DNA of 64,000 nt from a virus (IMGVR_UViG_3300009443_000003:17152-81151); one strand, 5' to 3'; shown: positions 42,604 to 50,843, counted from the first letter of the stretch. Program-made: numbers and translations. The notes: generated by a model not told the origin, from the letters alone.

Positions 42604-43689
42604 ATGGCAAGTTACAATCTAAAATACAACAAGGATGACTCAGTTATCCGACATATTATCATTGGTCTACTTGCAGATCTTAACAATAAGTTAAGCATCT
42701 CAAGGCAGCTGACTAACGATAATAGAGTTGTAGTAGATGTGCCTTTCTATTATGCTGTTTCTGGTGATGAAAACTTCATGCGTGATAACTTTCTTTTCAG
42801 TACTTTGAATGGTGAGAATTGTGACGTAGATCCAACAAAAGCAGATGGCAACTATGACCGCGTACCAAGAGGTATTGTTAATCTAACGTCATTTGCAGTA
42901 GATCCTTCAAAGCTAGTTAACAAACGTAATCTAGGCAATTACAATAGACTTAACCCAGAAGATGGTATGCTTGAGTCTTTTGTGGCTGAATTTGAAATGA
43001 TTCCAGTAGTGTTAGGCGTTGATGTTGAAATTATAGTTTCAAGTCAGTTAGACCTTTTTAAAGTAACTGAGGCTATCATCAAGAAGATGTATAAAGCCAA
43101 TTCGTACCACGTTGATGCAGGCCATCTAGAGGACGGTACTTACAGAATTAGTTCTGAGTATGCAATGCCAGATGACTATACAATGGAGAGGCCGATTGAG
43201 TACGGCTTTGATGATAAAGGTAATCATAAGGTTACTTTTAGTCTAGAGATAAATTCATTCATGCCTTCATTTGACTTTGAAGAAGATGCTTATCAAACAC
43301 TGACATTCACAACAACTGACGGTGGTAACTACATTGGTAATATAGAAGATCCAAATGGAGTATTAACATCTGAAACCACTTCTGTATATTACAGTGAAGA
43401 CTATTTAAAATTATGGCAATATGTAGGTTCTGGATCTCCAGAATCTGGATGGACACTTACACATGAGGGTCAAGACGCTATTGACGAGGCTACTGCTACA
43501 GTTTTAACTGAAACACCAACAGACACGATAGAATATGAACGTAGAATATCTAAGCGTAGAAAAGCATCCAACAGAATGTTCACTATTGGTAATTCAAGCC
43601 TAAACACAATCAACGATAATGAAGACGGTAAATCTGCATTGGGTGATGATTATAGTGTCACTGGTAGAGACCTTCCATTTAACGAGTAA
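42604..43689 (+). CDS. 15: Tail completion / sheath stabiliser gp15-like
   Basis: 361 residues; T4 gp15 is 272. The pattern follows gp15: an N-terminal helix (VIRHIIIGLLADLNN), RVVVDVPFYYAVSGDENFM (T4 has VPITYASKEHFM), GIVNLTSFAVDPSKL, then FEMIPVVLGVDVEIIVSSQ, a helix KVTEAIIKKMYKANSYHVD and FSLEINSFMPSFDFEED. The C-terminal 110 residues are an acidic extension of unknown use. gp15 forms the ring that ends the tail tube and sheath and joins them to the neck. It starts four bases after the ATPase gene, so it shares its late promoter. Confidence 0.6.
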   Translation: MASYNLKYNKDDSVIRHIIIGLLADLNNKLSISRQLTNDNRVVVDVPFYYAVSGDENFMRDNFLFSTLNGENCDVDPTKADGNYDRVPRGIVNLTSFAVDPSKLVNKRNLGNYNRLNPEDGMLESFVAEFEMIPVVLGVDVEIIVSSQLDLFKVTEAIIKKMYKANSYHVDAGHLEDGTYRISSEYAMPDDYTMERPIEYGFDDKGNHKVTFSLEINSFMPSFDFEEDAYQTLTFTTTDGGNYIGNIEDPNGVLTSETTSVYYSEDYLKLWQYVGSGSPESGWTLTHEGQDAIDEATATVLTETPTDTIEYERRISKRRKASNRMFTIGNSSLNTINDNEDGKSALGDDYSVTGRDLPFNE

Positions 43690-43697
43690 ATTAGACA

Positions 43698-43706
43698 GAT
43701 ATATAA
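43698..43706 (+). promoter_or_regulatory. Late promoter motif GATATATAA
   Basis: Exact nonamer in the gap behind gp15, 24 bases upstream of the ATG at 43731; A-rich leader. Confidence 0.6.
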
Positions 43707-43730
43707 TTAAACAAAAAATCAAAATACGAA

Positions 43731-44903
43731 ATGACTAAATTAAGAAAAGGCATCATTTCGCCAACAGAAAAACAAGGCGTAGGTTACATCTTTGAGACTG
43801 CCGGCAAACTATTTAAAGTTACTGGTAATATCATTAAAGAAGCAACTGGAGCATCTGAAGAGTTTAACGCTCTATCAAAGGCTCTTGAGGCTTTCAAGGT
43901 AGATGAATCTGGCATTCAGTTTAACTATGACTTAAACAAAAAGTCACAGATCACTGATCTGAACGAGGCGAAGTCTAAAAACTACGACGAATTAGTTGGT
44001 CTACAAGATAAAGCTGAATTCCTTAAGACTGAGTTAAAAGAATCTAAGTTAGCCGGTAAGAAAGCAGCTACTACTGAATTAGAAAAAGAATTAGCAGAAG
44101 TTAATGAAACTATCTTAACTTTAACCAACAGTGGTATTCAAGTAACCTTTAAATACGATGCTAACGAGAATAAGACTTTTATTGGCAACCGTGAGGTTAT
44201 CACAGAAGGTGTTACAGAACAAGCTTTTGCATCAGCATTAATTAGATATGAAGATAAAGGTCTTCTGAATCTATTTGAAACGGCTGCTAAAAACTTCGGT
44301 ATGTACAACATCCTAGAATTCGTAACTGAGTCTCAACTTGGAGATGTAAAAGTTTCTACAATCCGTACTGAGAATAGAGTATATGCTTGGAGAATTAACG
44401 AGGCAACTAGAATCGGTAAGTTTATTCAAATGGAGCCACAAGAATTAATCAACTACGTTGCTGAAGAAACAGGAGCAGATATTACAGCTTCAGTTCAAGA
44501 TCTATTAGATGGTATTAAAGAACAAGTTGAAGATAGAGAGAATGCAGTTGCTTTAAGAAGAGAGATGATCTCATTCTTACAGGATCAAAAAGGTAGACTT
44601 GCAGAAGCAGATAGAAATATACCAGCTATTAAAGAAGCAGATCATTTCTTAAGCTCTGAGATTAAAAGAATCGGTGAAGAGATTGAATCTTTAGAGGAAG
44701 CAAAATTAGGCAGAGATGAAGGCTATCTAGAAGCTACTCTTAAAGTTGATTTTGACGGTCTAACCAAAGGTACTACGGTATTGATAGATGCAATGGAATA
44801 TTCTTCAGCTGGAAAAACAGATCTTCTGACTGTTTTTAAAGACGACAAGCCATTGAGAATTGAGAAGAGAGCAATTGAACTTCCTAGTTCAGAATTGACA
44901 TAA
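43731..44903 (+). CDS. Late protein of unknown function, possibly capsid-internal
   Basis: 390 residues, acidic, mostly helical, no Cys, no membrane segment. It has its own late promoter upstream and a terminator downstream, forming a one-gene unit. It contains several motifs like the linkers of the cargo proteins: DLNEAKSKNY, VITEGVTEQAF, RINEATR and LEEAKLG, but no CTS at its start (MTKLRKGIISPTEKQG). A C-terminal beta domain (ATLKVDFDGLTKGTTVLID) ends it. Inference: a prohead core or internal protein; a neck or tail role is possible as well. Confidence 0.55.
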   Translation: MTKLRKGIISPTEKQGVGYIFETAGKLFKVTGNIIKEATGASEEFNALSKALEAFKVDESGIQFNYDLNKKSQITDLNEAKSKNYDELVGLQDKAEFLKTELKESKLAGKKAATTELEKELAEVNETILTLTNSGIQVTFKYDANENKTFIGNREVITEGVTEQAFASALIRYEDKGLLNLFETAAKNFGMYNILEFVTESQLGDVKVSTIRTENRVYAWRINEATRIGKFIQMEPQELINYVAEETGADITASVQDLLDGIKEQVEDRENAVALRREMISFLQDQKGRLAEADRNIPAIKEADHFLSSEIKRIGEEIESLEEAKLGRDEGYLEATLKVDFDGLTKGTTVLIDAMEYSSAGKTDLLTVFKDDKPLRIEKRAIELPSSELT

Positions 44904-44929
44904 ATCCATTAGACTTTTAATAGTCAAGG

Positions 44930-44959
44930 AGCCCGTTTGGAAACAAATGGGCTTTTTTG
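44930..44959 (+). terminator. Rho-independent terminator
   Basis: 9-bp stem AGCCCGTTT / AAATGGGCT with one G-T pair and a 6-base loop, followed by six T; ends the unit of the gene at 43731. Confidence 0.85.
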
Positions 44960-44986
44960 TTTATAATATACATAAAAATAAAAAGA

Positions 44987-45373
44987 ATGATCCAGGTGGC
45001 TAAGAAAAAGAACTATCTCAACAATAAAGACCTTTACAACGAAATTGTAAAATCAAAAGAAGCAGGCAAGTTAACTAGAGACGCTGAGAAGATGTTAGTG
45101 CTTCTTGCAGAACGTACAATTAGAAAATTAACCTATGTAAATGAAGATGATAGAAATGACTGTCTACAGTTTGCTCTATTAGACTTACTTAAATACTGGC
45201 AGAACTTTAACCCAAAATATACCAACGCATTTGCATATTTTACAGAGATAGCAAAAAGAGGCTACGCAAAAGGCTGGAATAAAATTCACCCAACAAAGTA
45301 TAAGAACACACTGTCAATTGACCGTATTAGTGGAAACGGCTCAGATCACGACGGTGGCATGTTTAACATCTAA
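44987..45373 (+). CDS. 55: Late transcription sigma factor gp55-like
   Basis: 128 residues from ATG 44987; the frame runs upstream to a TTG inside the terminator T tract, which is not a plausible start. T4 gp55 has 185 residues. Similar stretches: KNYLNNKDLYNEIVKSKEAG (T4 YNYVNNKELLQAI), NDCLQFALLDLLKYWQNFNP (T4 MIADGIEASIKGLHNFD) and YTNAFAYFTEIAKRGYAKGW (T4 YKNPHAYITQACFNAFVQR), which is the sigma region 2 core. It directs host RNA polymerase to late promoters, here probably GATATATAA. The C-terminus is shorter than in T4 and ends GGMFNI, possibly the clamp contact. The stop is fused with the gp4 start. Confidence 0.75.
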   Translation: MIQVAKKKNYLNNKDLYNEIVKSKEAGKLTRDAEKMLVLLAERTIRKLTYVNEDDRNDCLQFALLDLLKYWQNFNPKYTNAFAYFTEIAKRGYAKGWNKIHPTKYKNTLSIDRISGNGSDHDGGMFNI

Positions 45374-45846
45374 TGTCGATAAAGAACTTAAAGCCAAGTA
45401 ATAATTCAGGCCACATTCAAGGTTATTTTAAACCTACTAATCCAGACAAATATATTGGCCCCACTCCCATCATCTACAGAAGTTCATGGGAGCGCAAGTT
45501 CATGATTATGTGTGACACTAGAGACCACGTGCTAAAATGGTCTAGCGAACCTGTTACAATTAAATATTGGTCATCTATAGATAATAAAGAGCATAAATAT
45601 TATCCAGACTTCTACATGAAGACCAAAACAGAAGAAGGTGAAAAAGAGTTTTTGGTTGAGGTGAAACCAGAAGCTCAGATTAAAAAGCCAAAGCCACCAA
45701 CCAAGAATTCAAAAAAGGCTCTTAACTCATATAAGTTTTTGGCAGAGCAATACATAAAAAATAGAGACAAATACGCATATGCTAAGAAGTGGGCAGAAGC
45801 CCGCGGCTGGCGTTTCATTGTGCTTACTGAAAAGACTCTAGGCTAA
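45373..45846 (+). CDS. 4: Head completion nuclease-like protein gp4
   Basis: 157 residues (T4 gp4 is 150). It matches gp4 throughout: IIYRSSWERKFMIMCDTRD, LKWSSEPVTIKYWSSID, HKYYPDFYMK, EFLVEVKPEAQIKKPKPP and AEARGWRFIVLTEKTLG. The (Asp ... Glu-x-Lys) pattern is that of TnsA/restriction-type nucleases. It acts on filled heads before tail joining. It starts within the stop codon of gp55. Confidence 0.8.
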   Translation: MSIKNLKPSNNSGHIQGYFKPTNPDKYIGPTPIIYRSSWERKFMIMCDTRDHVLKWSSEPVTIKYWSSIDNKEHKYYPDFYMKTKTEEGEKEFLVEVKPEAQIKKPKPPTKNSKKALNSYKFLAEQYIKNRDKYAYAKKWAEARGWRFIVLTEKTLG

Positions 45847-45847
45847 G

Positions 45848-46447
45848 ATGGGTAAAATTAAGAAAGATATAAAAGAATTAAGCCGAGAAGCTGGTGGCAA
45901 AACTAAAGCACGTAGAGAGGCTGAGAAGTGGTTTGTTGAGAGCAGCAAAAACGTTAGAGAAGGTGCTGTGGCTAGATACGGCGGTAGATTTAGAACAGGC
46001 ATGATTCACGTGTTTAGATATGATAAGCCTAAAAATGAAGCAACTTTACCGTGGTGGGATCGCAATCCAGTTGTTTTAGCACTAGATCCCGCTGATGGTA
46101 ATGACTTCGGTATTAACCTTAATCTATTACCAGTCTCTTTTAAAGAAGATATGCTGGACTTGATTTATGATAGACTAGAAGGTCAAATTGAGTCTAAAAA
46201 AGCAGGCAAAAAAGGCGTGGCAAGAATGCAAGGTCAAATACCATTAACATATACTGGTGCTAAGGCCTTTCTAGAGCGATTTGGACTGGGTTTTGCCGTT
46301 AGACAATACATACCAGCATTAAAATCAAATCAAAAAATAGTTAACTATGAAAACTGGGCTAGAATAGCACTTTGCGACTTTATAGAGCTTAACGGTGCTT
46401 CAATCGGGAAGATCAGATACCAGTTCAGAAATCATCTTAGAAAATAG
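45848..46447 (+). CDS. Conserved T4-type structural protein next to gp4
   Basis: 199 residues. The central segment GMIHVFRYDKPKNEATLPWW then NPVVLALDPADGNDFGINL resembles a protein widespread in marine T4-like phages (F-x-Y-D-P/K ... LPYxDxxP ... GLNLHYLP). I remember it annotated as DNA end protector gp2 in some genomes. T4 has genes 2, 4 and 53 in a row, so gp2 is reasonable, but T4 gp53 does not match. No enzyme motif seen. It starts one base after gp4 and the next gene has a separate late promoter. Confidence 0.5.
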   Translation: MGKIKKDIKELSREAGGKTKARREAEKWFVESSKNVREGAVARYGGRFRTGMIHVFRYDKPKNEATLPWWDRNPVVLALDPADGNDFGINLNLLPVSFKEDMLDLIYDRLEGQIESKKAGKKGVARMQGQIPLTYTGAKAFLERFGLGFAVRQYIPALKSNQKIVNYENWARIALCDFIELNGASIGKIRYQFRNHLRK

Positions 46448-46456
46448 GATATATAA
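46448..46456 (+). promoter_or_regulatory. Late promoter motif GATATATAA
   Basis: Exact nonamer immediately behind the preceding stop codon, 21 bases upstream of the portal ATG at 46478. Confidence 0.65.
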
Positions 46457-46477
46457 AATTGAAAATACTATCATAAT

Positions 46478-48082
46478 ATGGCAGGTTATACAAACAAAAG
46501 AAACGGACCTTTAAGTTACGGTAGCAAACCGTTTAACTTATCGAACACGTTAAAGTCACTTTCATCATTCGGTATGCGTTATGATGACATGGTTCTACGC
46601 CAGTCTCAAGCGATTGGTCCAATGGAGGATATGTTTGGCTACGGCCAGATGAATCCAATGGGTCTTGACAATGATGACATTTACGGTGCGTTTGCTGCAC
46701 TGTCAATGACCGACATTAACCTTAAGAAGAACATTCCGTTTTTTGACCAAGAATACCAACAGAAGAGAGAAGAACTTAGAGCCTTTTCAATTAATGATGA
46801 GATTGAAGATATTCTAGACATTCTTTGCGATGAGACTGTAGTTTATGATGATAAAAACTTTTTCTGTCAACCTGAAATCTTAGGACTTGATGTCTCTGAA
46901 AAGGTTGAGAAAGACCTTAACAAATATTTTAGACAGATCTACCACTATTTTGGTTTTAACACAGACCAATCAGCTTGGTATTATTTTAGAAAGTTTCTAG
47001 TTGATGGTTATCTAGCGTTTGAGATTATATACAATCCAGATCAAACTGAGATTATTGGTTTCAAAGAGATTGACCCGATTACACTTATTCCAGGCTACAA
47101 CCATGATGATGGTAAAAAAGTTTGGGTACAATTTAAAGATGATCCAACAAAAGAACGTAAACTTTACGATTCGCAGGTTCTTTACATATCTTACTCTTCA
47201 ATTACAACGGCAAGCCGTGTAAGTTATCTAGAACGACTAATCAGAGCATTTAACTTATTAAGAATTATGGAACATACTAGAGTTGTATGGGCCGTGACTA
47301 ATGCTTCGTTTAGAATGAAGTTTATTATTCCAGTTGGAGGTAAGTCTAAGACTCGTGCTAAGCAATCCTTGGCACAACTGATGAACTCTTATAAGGAGAA
47401 TGTTGATTTTGATTGGGAAAGTGCAACACTGCACACAGATGGCCAGCCAATGCTACAGTTCAACAAAGAATACTGGTTACCAAGTAAAGAGGGTGAAAGC
47501 CCAGAGATTGAAACTCTTGGCGGTGATGGACCAGATTTATCAGATACTGAAGCACTTAAGTACTTCTCTGATAAGTTAAAGCACGTATCTAAAATTCCTT
47601 ACTCAAGATTCTTATATGAAGATGGCGGTGGAGACTTTAACCTTGCAGCTGATGGTATGATTCGCGATGAGATCAAGTTCAGCAAGTTTATCAAGCGTTT
47701 AAGATCTACATTCCAAGAAATACTAGTTAAGCCACTTTTTATTCAAATGTGTCTTAAATACCCAGAATTTACCGAAGACCCACAGTTTAAAACTCAAGTT
47801 GCATTAAGATTCAACGAAGAGAATATGTTTGCTGAATTAAAGCACATGGAAATCATGGAGCGTAGACTAGAATTCATCGGTAGTATGCGAGATAGCTTAA
47901 TGACAACAAACCAAGAAACAATGGAAGAAGAGTACTATTTTGACCAGGCATACCTTGTTAAGAAGTACTTAAAACTTACCGACGATGAGATTCAAGCCAA
48001 CTCAGCGGCAAAAACCAGAGTAGATATGGAAGAAGCCGGTGAAGAGGGTGATGAGGATCAAATGGGCGGTCTTGGATTTTAA
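46478..48082 (+). CDS. 20: Portal vertex protein gp20-like
   Basis: 534 residues (T4 gp20 is 524). Typical portal pattern: DEIEDILDILCDETVV near residue 110, a wing region KFLVDGYLAFEIIYNPD, KEIDPITLIPG, then the stem and C-terminal helices with GGGDFNLAADGMIRDEIKFS and FIKRLRSTFQEILVKPLF (about 385-425). Twelve copies form the channel through which DNA enters and leaves the head and nucleate the prohead. The T4 order 20-67/68-21-22-23 follows here exactly. Confidence 0.88.
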   Translation: MAGYTNKRNGPLSYGSKPFNLSNTLKSLSSFGMRYDDMVLRQSQAIGPMEDMFGYGQMNPMGLDNDDIYGAFAALSMTDINLKKNIPFFDQEYQQKREELRAFSINDEIEDILDILCDETVVYDDKNFFCQPEILGLDVSEKVEKDLNKYFRQIYHYFGFNTDQSAWYYFRKFLVDGYLAFEIIYNPDQTEIIGFKEIDPITLIPGYNHDDGKKVWVQFKDDPTKERKLYDSQVLYISYSSITTASRVSYLERLIRAFNLLRIMEHTRVVWAVTNASFRMKFIIPVGGKSKTRAKQSLAQLMNSYKENVDFDWESATLHTDGQPMLQFNKEYWLPSKEGESPEIETLGGDGPDLSDTEALKYFSDKLKHVSKIPYSRFLYEDGGGDFNLAADGMIRDEIKFSKFIKRLRSTFQEILVKPLFIQMCLKYPEFTEDPQFKTQVALRFNEENMFAELKHMEIMERRLEFIGSMRDSLMTTNQETMEEEYYFDQAYLVKKYLKLTDDEIQANSAAKTRVDMEEAGEEGDEDQMGGLGF

Positions 48083-48084
48083 AA

Positions 48085-48093
48085 GATATATAG
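48085..48093 (+). promoter_or_regulatory. Late-promoter-like motif GATATATAG
   Basis: One-base variant of the late nonamer, only three bases before the ATG at 48097. Too close to give a leader for that gene, so it may drive the protease-scaffold gene or be inactive. Confidence 0.35.
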
Positions 48094-48096
48094 ATT

Positions 48097-48453
48097 ATGA
48101 AAATTTACAACACATTCGAATCATTCATAAAAGAAGCCCTAAAAGCTGGCGAAGAATCTGAAATTTACGTTGATGACTATACTCTAGATTCTGGTGAGAC
48201 TATTAAGGCCGCTGAGATACTAGGTGCAATTAATGCATCACCAACCGAAAAGGAATTCAAGCAGTACTTCTTTGATGAGTATGGTGAAGGTTCTTTCGCT
48301 AGTGGTGAATTAGAAAAAATAACTGCCTTTTTTAACGAGGTTAAAGCTGAAGAGAAGGAGAAAGAAGCCGAAGAAGAAAAGGAGAAAGAAGAGGCTGATA
48401 AGGCTAAAGAAGGCGGAGACGCAGGTGAGCCTAAGCTAGACCTTGACATCTAA
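48097..48453 (+). CDS. CTS-bearing acidic prohead core protein (gp67/gp68 position)
   Basis: 118 residues. The N-terminus MKIYNTFESFIKEAL is a clear CTS (IKE cleavage site). The last 35 residues are almost only Glu, Lys, Asp and Ala (EEKEKEAEEEKEKEEADKAK) and end DLDI. T4 gp67 is a small, very acidic core protein encoded at the same place between gene 20 and gene 21, and it is cut by gp21. The CTS, composition and position make a gp67-like core role likely. Confidence 0.65.
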   Translation: MKIYNTFESFIKEALKAGEESEIYVDDYTLDSGETIKAAEILGAINASPTEKEFKQYFFDEYGEGSFASGELEKITAFFNEVKAEEKEKEAEEEKEKEEADKAKEGGDAGEPKLDLDI

Positions 48454-48477
48454 TAAGATATTTACATAAGCAAAGCT

Positions 48478-48486
48478 GATATATAT
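48478..48486 (+). promoter_or_regulatory. Late promoter motif GATATATAT
   Basis: One-base variant of the nonamer, 22 bases upstream of the ATG at 48509 of the protease-scaffold gene; A-rich leader. Confidence 0.55.
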
Positions 48487-48508
48487 TAAAAATAGAAAAA
48501 CACATAGA

Positions 48509-50713
48509 ATGAAAAATAGCAAAGATTTATTGATTGTTGAGAGGTCCTCATCGGCACTTACGGTTGATAAGAATGAAAACAAAGACTATGTGCTTGAGGG
48601 TATTTTTGGTCAAATAGATCAAAAGAACAGAAACAACAGAATCTATACGGAAGATGAATATGTTCCACAGATTGAGGCTCTTCAAGCAAAAATTAAGTCT
48701 TCAAAGCTTTTGGGCGAGTTAGATCACCCAACACAATTCGATACTTCTTTAAAGAACGTGTCACACATAGTAGAAGAACTTTACTATGATAAAGATACAA
48801 AAGAAGTACGTGGTAAAATTAGACTTCTAGATACAGATGCTGGCCGTCAGGCTAAAGCACTTGTTGACGCTGGTGTACCACTTCAAATTTCTTCTAGAGC
48901 TGCAGGCGCTGTTGAATCTAACGGCAAAGTTAAGATCAAGCAACTATTTACATATGACCTAGTAGCAGATCCTGGTTTCGAGAATGCCGAACTAAAGAGA
49001 GTTAATGAGTCTTATGGATTCAGCAACGATGATGGCATTTACATTTATGAAATGGGCGGAGAATCTAACATTCTAGAAAACAATTCAGAACAAGAAAAAA
49101 CAGACACACAAATAAAAGAAAATCAAAACATGGCAGAATTCGTAAAGGCTGAAGACTTTAACAAGTACTCTGAGTATCTTGCTAAAGAGATCAAGTCAAT
49201 TAAGGAGGCTATCGACGCAAAGTCTGAAGTAGAAACGACCGACGTCGATGAGAAAATTACTAAAGTGATTGGTCATGGTGACCATATCGCAGAAAGCGTT
49301 AACAAAATAGGCGAGTATGTTGGTTATCTAGCTGGCAAGTTAGATGACTCTATCCAGTACACAGAACATGTTGCAGAGAAAACAGATCAAGGTATTCAGT
49401 ACTCAGAAGAGTTAGCTGAAAAGTTAGACCAGTCTATTCAATACTCTGAACATGTTGCAGAAAAACTAGACGAAGGTATTCAGTATACAGAGCATGTTGC
49501 TGAAGGAGTTTCAAAACTAAAAGACTTTGCTAACTATCTTGCAGAAGCTCACAATGAAAATACAGCTTCAGGTGAAAACATCATCGAGTATGTTAACTAC
49601 CTAAAAGAAAACATGCAGTCAATCTCAGAATACGCTGAGTACATCGCTGAATCAATCAACGAGAACTTAGTAACAGAAGATTCGATTGTATTAGATGTAA
49701 CTGATCCAAAGGCAAAAGACCTTCTTAAATTATTGAAGAAACATAAAGTTTCTATGAAAAACTTAGGAGAAGGACCTAATGGATGGGACGAAGTTGAACT
49801 AACAGGTTCTAAGAAAGATCTTATGGCTGTAATTTCTGACGAAGATGCAGGTTGGGGAGATCCAGATCTAGAAGAGTACATTGAAGAATCTAACGGAGTT
49901 TTCACAATTAAAGTAAAATCTTTACTTGAAGGTGATGCTGGCATTGAAGGTGAAGACGTTGTTAAGAAGGACGAAGAAGAACTAGAAGAAATTGGCGACA
50001 ACGGAGCTGAAGGTGGCGTTGAAGGCGAAGAAGCTGGTCAAGAAGCAGAAGAAGGTGCTGAAGGTGCTGCTGATGGAGTTGATGCTCCAGAAGAAGTACA
50101 TTCTGAAGAAGACAAAGGTACTCAAGAAGAGGCTGATGATGAAATGCCAGAAGACGAAGGCGAAGATGGAGCTTCAGATCCATTAGAAGCTTACAAGAAA
50201 GAAGTTTCTTCTAAGTTAGACGCACTAGTTGAAAGCGCAACTAAAGCTGAGAATGAGAATCCATCATTCTTTAGAATTGTATCTTCAACAACTCAGTCTA
50301 AATACAACGAGCTTAACGAAGCTGCAAAAACTGAAGTTAGACAAATTGTTTCTAAGAGAGGTTTCATGACAGAATCTGAGATTGTTTCTCTAATCGAAAA
50401 ATCAAACATGATTGTTGAGTCTAGACAGGCACAGCCATTCGTACTAGAGGCAATGCCAGCAGAATACGCTGATGTATGGTCAAACCTTTCAGAAGCTAAG
50501 CATAATCAAATTTTAGCTCAATCTAAGTATCATAAACTAGAAACAGAATACCAAGTAAGAAACTTCTGGCAAACTAGAGATCTAAGAGAATCTGCCTCAG
50601 TAATGGAGAAGATCGAAATGATTAAAGAGTCGAAAGAAGTTGAAGAGAACAAAGGCCTTGGATACGATGTAACTGGTTACGCTGAGCAATTCAAGAAGAG
50701 ATTTAACAAATAA
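48509..50713 (+). CDS. 21-22: Prohead protease (gp21) fused to scaffold (gp22)
   Basis: 734 residues. Residues 1-185 are a gp21-type serine protease: EGIFGQIDQKNRNNRIY, catalytic His73 in GELDHP, Ser128/129 in LQISSRAAGA, then LVADPGFENA. Self-cleavage-like sites follow (VNESY, ILENNSE). From residue 208 on the protein is scaffold-like: helical repeats of 14 residues (279-334), a module shared with the polyprotein (399-461), a long Glu/Ala/Gly acidic stretch (about 475-560) and a helical end. T4 has separate genes 21 and 22. The ATG at 49130 could give scaffold alone. In T4 the protease degrades the scaffold and trims the capsid proteins. Confidence 0.8.
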   Translation: MKNSKDLLIVERSSSALTVDKNENKDYVLEGIFGQIDQKNRNNRIYTEDEYVPQIEALQAKIKSSKLLGELDHPTQFDTSLKNVSHIVEELYYDKDTKEVRGKIRLLDTDAGRQAKALVDAGVPLQISSRAAGAVESNGKVKIKQLFTYDLVADPGFENAELKRVNESYGFSNDDGIYIYEMGGESNILENNSEQEKTDTQIKENQNMAEFVKAEDFNKYSEYLAKEIKSIKEAIDAKSEVETTDVDEKITKVIGHGDHIAESVNKIGEYVGYLAGKLDDSIQYTEHVAEKTDQGIQYSEELAEKLDQSIQYSEHVAEKLDEGIQYTEHVAEGVSKLKDFANYLAEAHNENTASGENIIEYVNYLKENMQSISEYAEYIAESINENLVTEDSIVLDVTDPKAKDLLKLLKKHKVSMKNLGEGPNGWDEVELTGSKKDLMAVISDEDAGWGDPDLEEYIEESNGVFTIKVKSLLEGDAGIEGEDVVKKDEEELEEIGDNGAEGGVEGEEAGQEAEEGAEGAADGVDAPEEVHSEEDKGTQEEADDEMPEDEGEDGASDPLEAYKKEVSSKLDALVESATKAENENPSFFRIVSSTTQSKYNELNEAAKTEVRQIVSKRGFMTESEIVSLIEKSNMIVESRQAQPFVLEAMPAEYADVWSNLSEAKHNQILAQSKYHKLETEYQVRNFWQTRDLRESASVMEKIEMIKESKEVEENKGLGYDVTGYAEQFKKRFNK
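49130..50713 (+). CDS. 22: Possible nested scaffold-only product
   Basis: The in-frame ATG at codon 208 (MAEFVKAEDFNKYSEYLAK) is preceded by an A-rich stretch (aaaagaaaatcaaaac) like the true start regions of this genome, and it lies exactly where the protease domain ends. The product would have 527 residues, close to what a scaffold protein needs. The arrangement is that of lambda C/Nu3 and herpesvirus UL26/UL26.5, where abundant scaffold is made from an internal start. Inferred from sequence context only. Confidence 0.5.
   Translation: MAEFVKAEDFNKYSEYLAKEIKSIKEAIDAKSEVETTDVDEKITKVIGHGDHIAESVNKIGEYVGYLAGKLDDSIQYTEHVAEKTDQGIQYSEELAEKLDQSIQYSEHVAEKLDEGIQYTEHVAEGVSKLKDFANYLAEAHNENTASGENIIEYVNYLKENMQSISEYAEYIAESINENLVTEDSIVLDVTDPKAKDLLKLLKKHKVSMKNLGEGPNGWDEVELTGSKKDLMAVISDEDAGWGDPDLEEYIEESNGVFTIKVKSLLEGDAGIEGEDVVKKDEEELEEIGDNGAEGGVEGEEAGQEAEEGAEGAADGVDAPEEVHSEEDKGTQEEADDEMPEDEGEDGASDPLEAYKKEVSSKLDALVESATKAENENPSFFRIVSSTTQSKYNELNEAAKTEVRQIVSKRGFMTESEIVSLIEKSNMIVESRQAQPFVLEAMPAEYADVWSNLSEAKHNQILAQSKYHKLETEYQVRNFWQTRDLRESASVMEKIEMIKESKEVEENKGLGYDVTGYAEQFKKRFNK
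49343..49510 (+). repeat. Four 42-base repeats (14 residues each) in scaffold
   Basis: Four consecutive units: DDSIQYTEHVAEKT, DQGIQYSEELAEKL, DQSIQYSEHVAEKL, DEGIQYTEHVAEGV. Fourteen residues equal two heptads, so the repeat predicts a regular coiled coil. Looser copies continue on both sides (IGEYVGYLAGKL, ISEYAEYIAESI). Confidence 0.85.
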
Positions 50714-50741
50714 TCTATCTGTTCATTCTATAAATTTAAGG

Positions 50742-50768
50742 GGAGAGTGTTAATTCACTCTCCTTTTT
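50742..50768 (+). terminator. Terminator between scaffold and capsid genes
   Basis: Perfect 8-bp stem GGAGAGTG / CACTCTCC with a 6-base loop, then five T. It separates the protease-scaffold gene from the major capsid gene, allowing much higher capsid expression from the next promoter. Confidence 0.85.
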
Positions 50769-50797
50769 AACTTTTGCAAAAAAGCAAAAATTAAGAA

Positions 50798-50806
50798 GAT
50801 ATATAA
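50798..50806 (+). promoter_or_regulatory. Late promoter motif GATATATAA of the capsid gene
   Basis: Exact nonamer between terminator and capsid gene, 42 bases before ATG 50849 and 78 before ATG 50885. The most convincing example because terminator, promoter and capsid gene follow each other directly. Confidence 0.7.
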
Positions 50807-50821
50807 ACTGATCGACGAATA

Positions 50822-50843
50822 GGGCTAAAGAAGCAGAAAGCCC
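50822..50843 (+). promoter_or_regulatory. Hairpin in the capsid mRNA leader
   Basis: GGGCT (50822-50826) pairs with AGCCC (50839-50843) around a 12-base purine-rich loop, between promoter and start. It may stabilise the mRNA or hide the upstream ATG at 50849. Confidence 0.35.

Noticed and set aside
44957-44986. TTG start for the gp55-like gene
   Set aside because: It lies in the T tract of the terminator; ATG 44987 gives a product that begins like T4 gp55.
45848-46447. Assignment as baseplate wedge gp53 by its place after gp4
   Set aside because: No resemblance to the T4 gp53 sequence; the conserved segments fit another T4-like family.
49962-50186. Leu-rich minus-strand frame and Lys-rich + frame in the scaffold acidic region
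   Set aside because: They are shadows of the Glu/Gly/Ala repeats of the real scaffold frame, with low-complexity composition.
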